In this document: positions 14,650 to 18,954 of the stretch, in pieces | Layout of the letters: every line of letters starts with the position of its first letter | Position numbering within the stretch: position 1 is the stretch's first letter | Source of the DNA: Spirochaeta sp. | Lineage (GTDB): Bacteria > Spirochaetota > Spirochaetia > Sphaerochaetales > Sphaerochaetaceae | Length of the DNA stretch: 18,954 bases | Direction of reading: 5' to 3' | Assembly (NCBI GenBank): GCA_020054965.1 | Contig: JAIMZO010000007.1 | Location: 1-18,954, forward strand | Position numbers and translations under genes: made by a program | The notes under the pieces: model-generated | Databases searched by the model: none | What the model was told of the DNA's origin: nothing | What the model saw: only the letters and a program-made list of their open reading frames with translations

Positions 14650-14934
14650 ATGCGCGATGACGATAACGATTCCATGAATAATGACGGAAGAAACGGAAGA
14701 GATAGAAGAGGGGGCGGACGCAAACCCAGCTTCAGGAAGAAAGTTTGCAAGTTCTGTACCCAGAACCTTACTCCCGATTACAAGAATCCCGATATGCTTC
14801 GGCGATACATAACCGAGCGTGGCAAGATTCTTCCTGCCCGTATCACCGGTTGCTGTGCAAAGCACCAGAGGGCCGTTACTGCTGAGATCAAGAAGGCACG
14901 TGTACTTGCGTACCTTCCGTTTGAGAAGAAGTAA
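14650..14934 (+). CDS. rpsR: Small subunit ribosomal protein bS18
   Basis: A 30S protein that binds next to S6; 94 residues. A hydrophilic N-terminal extension of about 26 residues, rich in D, N, G and R, precedes the conserved core. The core carries VCKFC (C33, C36) and GCCAKHQR (C68, C69, H72), so this is the cysteine-containing, probably zinc-binding form of S18. The core ends [18 protein letters not shown] at 14635-14640 lies nine bases before the ATG. It is third in the operon, followed almost immediately by the membrane protein gene. Confidence 0.96.
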   Translation: MRDDDNDSMNNDGRNGRDRRGGGRKPSFRKKVCKFCTQNLTPDYKNPDMLRRYITERGKILPARITGCCAKHQRAVTAEIKKARVLAYLPFEKK

Positions 14935-14949
14935 CTTGTGTTGGGTGCC

Positions 14950-15918
14950 ATGAACCAGATAGATACAAAGATGCTGAAACAGGTAGGGTTCCTGACAGTG
15001 GTAAGCTACGCGCTTTCTCGCTTGTTGATCGGAAACCTGCTCTTCACCATCCCGCTGATGGTTCTTGCACCGAAGTTTTCCAATCGGCGAGAGGCATTGT
15101 TCCCTGTTGGCTTGGTAGCCGCCTTGTTGGTGATTACGGAGTTTTCCAGGGCAGAAGGGGCCTTAAGTAGCCCCGAAGGACGCCTGTTGCTTGTGATTGG
15201 AATGTTCATCCCGATGGTGCTCTTGGTAGCCAGTGCAGTATGGATTGTGCTGGATGACAGGCGTACATTCTACCGCTATCTTGCCTCATCCATGTTTGGG
15301 ATTGTTGCTTCGGTTGTGGTGGTTATTTGGTTTACAAGACCTAACGAGGCGCTCCAGAGGGTAGACTCAGCAATGTTTGAGACCTTCCGTACGCTCCTCG
15401 AAGGGACAATGGGTGGAACACAACCATTCCTTGAAACACCTGGTGTTGCATTGGAAGGTTTGTACAGGATGTCGGTAATGGCAATAGGGGCCATGTTGGC
15501 TCCGCTCTGTATGGTATTGGTTGGGTTCACGTCTTTCATGGCAATGAGCTACCAAGCCCGGTTCGATGGGACCTTCAATGCACGGGTTTCCCGTTGGAAG
15601 GTACCGGAAGTCACCCTCTGGGTGTTTCTTGGTTCCTGGGCATTGGTCCTCCTGTTGATCCTGGCTAAAGCAACCTACCTGTATAGGGCGCTTGCGTTGC
15701 AAGCAGCACTGGCAAGTAGTGTGCTGTATGCAGTACAAGGAATGGCAATCGTAGTACATGTAGTTTTGCGAAAAGGCATTGCCGTTAACACGACCCGCTT
15801 GTTTCCCACACTGTTCCTCTTGGCGTTCTTGATACCTGGGGTGAATGTACTGGTTGTCTTTGTTCTTCCCTTGTTAGGGGTAACGGAGACTTGGATTATG
15901 TATAGACGTAATGCGTAA
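14950..15918 (+). CDS. YybS-like (DUF2232-type) polytopic membrane protein
   Basis: An integral membrane protein of 322 residues with about eight hydrophobic segments. They include the first at VGFLTVVSYALSRLLIG and the last around LFPTLFLLAFLIPGVNVLVV. Size, topology and position between rpsR and rplI match the YybS/DUF2232 family, whose biochemical function I do not know. In Bacillus this gene is followed by the cyclic-di-AMP phosphodiesterase gdpP before rplI; here gdpP is absent. The start is uncertain: a GTG at 14938 or the ATG at 14950 are both possible and neither has a good Shine-Dalgarno. The stop codon TAA (15916-15918) overlaps the rplI ribosome-binding site, so the two are translationally linked. 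Confidence 0.78.
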   Translation: MNQIDTKMLKQVGFLTVVSYALSRLLIGNLLFTIPLMVLAPKFSNRREALFPVGLVAALLVITEFSRAEGALSSPEGRLLLVIGMFIPMVLLVASAVWIVLDDRRTFYRYLASSMFGIVASVVVVIWFTRPNEALQRVDSAMFETFRTLLEGTMGGTQPFLETPGVALEGLYRMSVMAIGAMLAPLCMVLVGFTSFMAMSYQARFDGTFNARVSRWKVPEVTLWVFLGSWALVLLLILAKATYLYRALALQAALASSVLYAVQGMAIVVHVVLRKGIAVNTTRLFPTLFLLAFLIPGVNVLVVFVLPLLGVTETWIMYRRNA

Positions 15919-15930
15919 GGAGTGTATCCT

Positions 15931-16542
15931 ATGAAAATTATTCTGAATCAGGATGTAGTCAACCTCGGTGAAGAGGGAGACGTTGTAGTTGTAAAGAACG
16001 GGTATGCCCGTAACTATCTGCTTCCAAACAAAATGGCTGTGATGTTCAACAAAACCAACCAAGCCATTTTTGCAAGCCGTGCTGCAGCTATCGAGAAGCG
16101 TAAGGAAGAGAAGCGCGCAGCAAGTACAAGCATGAAAGAGAAGCTTGATAATGTTGAGATTACCATGGTTGTATCAGCAGGTGAGAGTGGCAAGCTGTTT
16201 GGTTCTGTCACGTCTGCTATGGTGCAGGAAGCACTTGCAAAGCAGGGTATCGAAGTTGAACGCAAGAAGATTGAGGTTGCTACCCACTCCATCAAGATGG
16301 TTGGTACCTATTCTGTACGTGTCCGCTTGTATGAGGACGAGAGTGCAGAGGTCAAGCTTGTTGTTGAAAGTGAAAATGCCTTGAAGAGACGTAAGGCGGA
16401 AGAAGCCAAGGCAAAGGCTGAGGCTGATAAGGCTGAAGCTGTCAAGGCTGCACAAGAGGCCAAGGCTGCCAAGGCTGCTGAGGAAGCTGCTGCTGCAGAA
16501 GCACCAGCAGAAGAGGCTGAAGCCGAAAATGTAGAAGAGTAG
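15931..16542 (+). CDS. rplI: Large subunit ribosomal protein bL9 with long charged tail
   Basis: A 50S protein that binds 23S rRNA near the L1 stalk and extends from the ribosome. The usual length is about 148 residues; this one has 203. The N-domain begins MKIILNQDVVNLGEEGDVVVVKNGYARNYLLP, the long connecting helix spans about 40-75, and the C-domain ends near 148. Residues 151-203 form an extra tail made almost only of A, E and K, with repeated KAEA/KAAEEA units, probably helical then acidic (ending ENVEE). The ATG at 15931 is preferred to a GTG at 15922 because AAGGAG (15917-15922) is eight bases upstream. dnaB follows after five bases. Confidence 0.96.
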   Translation: MKIILNQDVVNLGEEGDVVVVKNGYARNYLLPNKMAVMFNKTNQAIFASRAAAIEKRKEEKRAASTSMKEKLDNVEITMVVSAGESGKLFGSVTSAMVQEALAKQGIEVERKKIEVATHSIKMVGTYSVRVRLYEDESAEVKLVVESENALKRRKAEEAKAKAEADKAEAVKAAQEAKAAKAAEEAAAAEAPAEEAEAENVEE

Positions 16543-16547
16543 TAGAT

Positions 16548-17933
16548 ATGGCATCGTATAATATGCTGGGGCGTGTTCCTCCTCAGAACGAAGAGGCAGA
16601 ACGCGCAGTACTTGGGGCGATCTTGCTCAATGAGAAGGTCCTTGTAGAAGTGACCGATTTCTTGAGCAAGGATGATTTTTATAAAGTCGCCCACCAGCAT
16701 TTGTTCGCCGCCATCCTTTCATTCCGACAGGAGAGTACCGAAGCACTGGACCTGATTACCCTCAGTTCATATCTGAAGCGTAAAAACCAGGTAGACCAGT
16801 GTGGTGGTCTCTCCTATATTTCGACCCTTACCAGTGATGTCCCTACCACAACAAATGCTGCCTATTATGCAAAGATACTGAAGGCGTTGAGCCAGAGACG
16901 CAAGCTTTTATTGTTTGCCTCAAAGCTCAAGGATGATGCCTTCGACGAGTCACAAGAAATCCAGCAGGTCATTGACGAGGGAGAACAAACACTCTCCAAG
17001 CTGAATAATGAGACAGCGGGGAGTGATGCATATCAATCAATCAAGGATCTGATTACACAAACCATCAGTGACATCGAGTATCGCAGCACCCATGGGACAA
17101 AGAATGGGCTTGATAGTGGGTATGCCTCTCTGGATTCCATAACCGGTGGGTTCAAGAAACAAGAACTTGTCATCGTGGGAGCACGACCTTCCATAGGAAA
17201 AACTGCATTTGCACTTTCCATGACACTGAACATGATTACCAAAATGAAATATCGTGTAGGTTTCTTCTCCTTGGAAATGAGTGCTGCAAGCTTGATGGAA
17301 CGTTTGCTTACCGGGCATAGCCGTGTCGATTTCTCCCATATCCGTAAGGCTACACTGAAAAACAGTGAGATGAGCGCCATAGTTGATGCATCAGGATTGC
17401 TCTATGAATCAGAGCTCTATATCCAGGATACCCCCAACATGAAGCTCATGGAGCTGAGGGCACAAGCGCGAAGAATGAAGTTGGAGCATGATGTCCAGAT
17501 TCTCTTTGTCGACTATATCGGCTTGATCGATGCCCAGGCAGATGCTCGCATTCCACGTCATGAACAGATATCGATCATCAGCAGAAACCTGAAGCAGCTT
17601 GCCCGAGAGCTGGATATCCCCATTGTCTGTCTAAGCCAGGTAGGGCGCCAGGCAGATGGGGTTGAGCCAAAACTCAGTGACCTGAGAGAGAGTGGATCCA
17701 TCGAGCAGGATGCCGACGTGGTTATCCTCCTTCACCGTGAGGTCGGCAAAAACCGTACCGATAGTGAGGAAGAACGTCAGAAGAACAATATACAGGAAAC
17801 AAAGATCATCATGGCCAAGAACAGGAATGGTGAGACGGGTGTGTTCTCACTAGCCTTCGTAAGCAATATTGTTCGTTTTGAGGAGATGGAGTTCAGTCAC
17901 AAATATGTGGCCGGGAACAATCCTAATGCCTGA
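16548..17933 (+). CDS. dnaB: Replicative DNA helicase DnaB
   Basis: The hexameric helicase that unwinds DNA ahead of the replication fork; 461 residues, the normal length. The N-terminal primase-interacting domain starts RVPPQNEEAERAVLGAILL. The RecA-like motor has Walker A GARPSIGKT (211-219), Walker B ILFVDYIG with D322, and the DNA-binding and sensor region LSQVGRQAD, DLRESGSIEQDADVVILLHRE. No intein or insertion interrupts it. The ATG at 16548 has only a weak AGAAGAG ribosome-binding site, so translation probably depends on coupling to rplI, whose stop is five bases upstream. The 3' end overlaps the convergent rseP gene by 11 bp. Confidence 0.97.
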   Translation: MASYNMLGRVPPQNEEAERAVLGAILLNEKVLVEVTDFLSKDDFYKVAHQHLFAAILSFRQESTEALDLITLSSYLKRKNQVDQCGGLSYISTLTSDVPTTTNAAYYAKILKALSQRRKLLLFASKLKDDAFDESQEIQQVIDEGEQTLSKLNNETAGSDAYQSIKDLITQTISDIEYRSTHGTKNGLDSGYASLDSITGGFKKQELVIVGARPSIGKTAFALSMTLNMITKMKYRVGFFSLEMSAASLMERLLTGHSRVDFSHIRKATLKNSEMSAIVDASGLLYESELYIQDTPNMKLMELRAQARRMKLEHDVQILFVDYIGLIDAQADARIPRHEQISIISRNLKQLARELDIPIVCLSQVGRQADGVEPKLSDLRESGSIEQDADVVILLHREVGKNRTDSEEERQKNNIQETKIIMAKNRNGETGVFSLAFVSNIVRFEEMEFSHKYVAGNNPNA

Positions 17934-18954
17934 GGCCAAGAAAATGTCTCACATCAGCAAGCGTTAAAACCAAGAATAGTACAATAACGAAGGCAACTCC
18001 CATGAGCTGGAGATGATAGTAGGTCCTTGGTTTCATCTGTTTTCCCGTAATCCACTCCAGTCCGGCAATGACAACCTGTCCGCCGTCAAAGGCAGGGATA
18101 GGGAGTAGATTGACCACTGCAAGGGAGATGGAAACCACTCCCATGAGATACAACAATCCTCGTATACCACTTACGGTGCTGCTCTCAAGCCCAAGCGTGG
18201 TGATATCGCCGATCATCAGAGCGGAACGAGCCATGCCCGTAACTTCCGAGCGGAGATCTGCATCACTTCTCGAGACCAAATTGCGCAGTGATGCCATGGT
18301 CTCTTCAACAACATTCCACCCCTTGCGAATCCCACCTATGATACTGAACCGCTCATTCTCTCCCTCTTTTGTCTTTACTGCGAGAGAGAACCCAAGGTCG
18401 ATTGATCCCATTTCATTGCGTCCAGGGGTGAATCGCAAATCCCTTTTCTGCCCGTTTATATCTTTAACGGTAGTAACGATCTCATCCTCTGTCTGGCCGG
18501 CCAATACGGTAAGCAGATCAAGTTGGTTCATGACAGGGGTATCGGATACCGAAACTATCACATCCCCTTCTTGTAATCCTTGGTTGTAGGCAGGGCTCCC
18601 ATAGCGTACTGACCCCACCTCCAGTTCCTGTATCGGGGTCAATCCATAGCGGAACCCACCCTCCGGGGTTGGGATTCCCTGTACCATGAAATTAATGGCT
18701 GCTCCCTCTCGTAGGATGTTGAACTGCTCAAGGCCGTTGCTTTCCGCAAGCTGTAGTGCCAGATCCTGCCAGTCGGAAACCGGCACCCCACCAAGTGCGA
18801 TGATCTTGTCACCTTTCCGGATCCCGGCGTCATAGGCTGGACTTTCCTGGTTGTTGAATAAGGAAGGGTATTCAGCAGTGGTTGCAACCACTGCCTCAGT
18901 GGTGATGACCTGTGTCGGCAGGCTGGCAAGTATGGCATACAGGAGGGCGGCAAA
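17923..18954 (-). CDS. rseP: RseP-like site-2 intramembrane zinc protease, N-terminus cut off
   Basis: A regulated intramembrane protease, member of the S2P family, which cleaves membrane-anchored signalling proteins or signal peptides. The frame is open to the right edge, giving 343 residues; the start and the HExxH zinc motif lie outside. Visible parts are the end of a membrane segment at the edge (FAALLYAILASLP) and two PDZ domains. The PDZs are marked by AYDAGIRKGDKIIALGGVPV and AYNQGLQEGDVIVSVSDTPV. A membrane segment with NLLPIPAFDGG follows, the conserved motif carrying the third zinc ligand, and then a final transmembrane helix (GVAFVIVLFLVLTLADV). It converges on dnaB with an 11-bp overlap. 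Confidence 0.93.
   Translation of the reverse strand, partial: FAALLYAILASLPTQVITTEAVVATTAEYPSLFNNQESPAYDAGIRKGDKIIALGGVPVSDWQDLALQLAESNGLEQFNILREGAAINFMVQGIPTPEGGFRYGLTPIQELEVGSVRYGSPAYNQGLQEGDVIVSVSDTPVMNQLDLLTVLAGQTEDEIVTTVKDINGQKRDLRFTPGRNEMGSIDLGFSLAVKTKEGENERFSIIGGIRKGWNVVEETMASLRNLVSRSDADLRSEVTGMARSALMIGDITTLGLESSTVSGIRGLLYLMGVVSISLAVVNLLPIPAFDGGQVVIAGLEWITGKQMKPRTYYHLQLMGVAFVIVLFLVLTLADVRHFLGLRH

Noticed and set aside
16381..16530. Repeats at the 3' end of rplI as a possible tandem-repeat or mobile element
   Set aside because: They keep the reading frame and simply encode a low-complexity A/E/K tail.

Overview
The window is about 19 kb of dense chromosomal DNA with balanced base composition and strong Shine-Dalgarno sites. 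It carries housekeeping genes only. I see no insertion sequence, phage gene, CRISPR array, tRNA or rRNA, and no stretch over 300 bases without a gene; the longest gaps, of 200-230 bases, are full of regulatory signals. The best guess is a spirochaete of the Sphaerochaeta/Treponema type. The reasons are a methionyl-tRNA synthetase of the archaeal/eukaryotic kind, a tiny COX24/AURKAIP1-like ribosomal protein gene, an rpsF-ssb-rpsR-rplI-dnaB block, and peptidoglycan genes (murD and a FemX-type transferase). This assignment is from memory of protein families, not from a search.

Layout. Positions 1-3204 carry metabolic genes: the N-terminal part of citrate synthase (minus), a small ArsR/SmtB-type zinc-sensor-like repressor (plus), a guanine-deaminase-like enzyme (minus) and argininosuccinate synthase argG (minus). 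The AT-rich gap 3205-3434 holds a near-consensus argG promoter flanked by two ARG-box-like palindromes. It also holds a 28-bp near-perfect palindrome in front of a two-gene ABC transporter (3435-5821, plus). A HAD phosphatase and the membrane pair hflK-hflC (minus) follow, with a clear terminator after hflC.

From 8669, metG (plus) is preceded by a strong promoter placed so close that its mRNA should be leaderless, and it ends in a GC-rich hairpin. A FemX-type peptidoglycan-bridge transferase (plus) then converges on murD (minus).

From 13422 to the right edge lies a translation/replication block. It starts with a 29-residue basic protein gene that has its own promoter, structured leader and terminator. 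The rpsF-ssb-rpsR-(YybS-like membrane protein)-rplI-dnaB operon comes next, with a palindrome inside its promoter and a hairpin before rpsF. The operon converges on a site-2 protease (rseP), cut by the right edge.

Across the window every convergent gene pair abuts or overlaps (0, 46, 35 and 11 bp), while divergent pairs have long regulated gaps. The most noteworthy items are regulatory or very small: the hidden 29-residue gene, the leaderless metG, the palindrome before the ABC operon, the operator-like repeats at argG and rpsF, and the orphan metal sensor.
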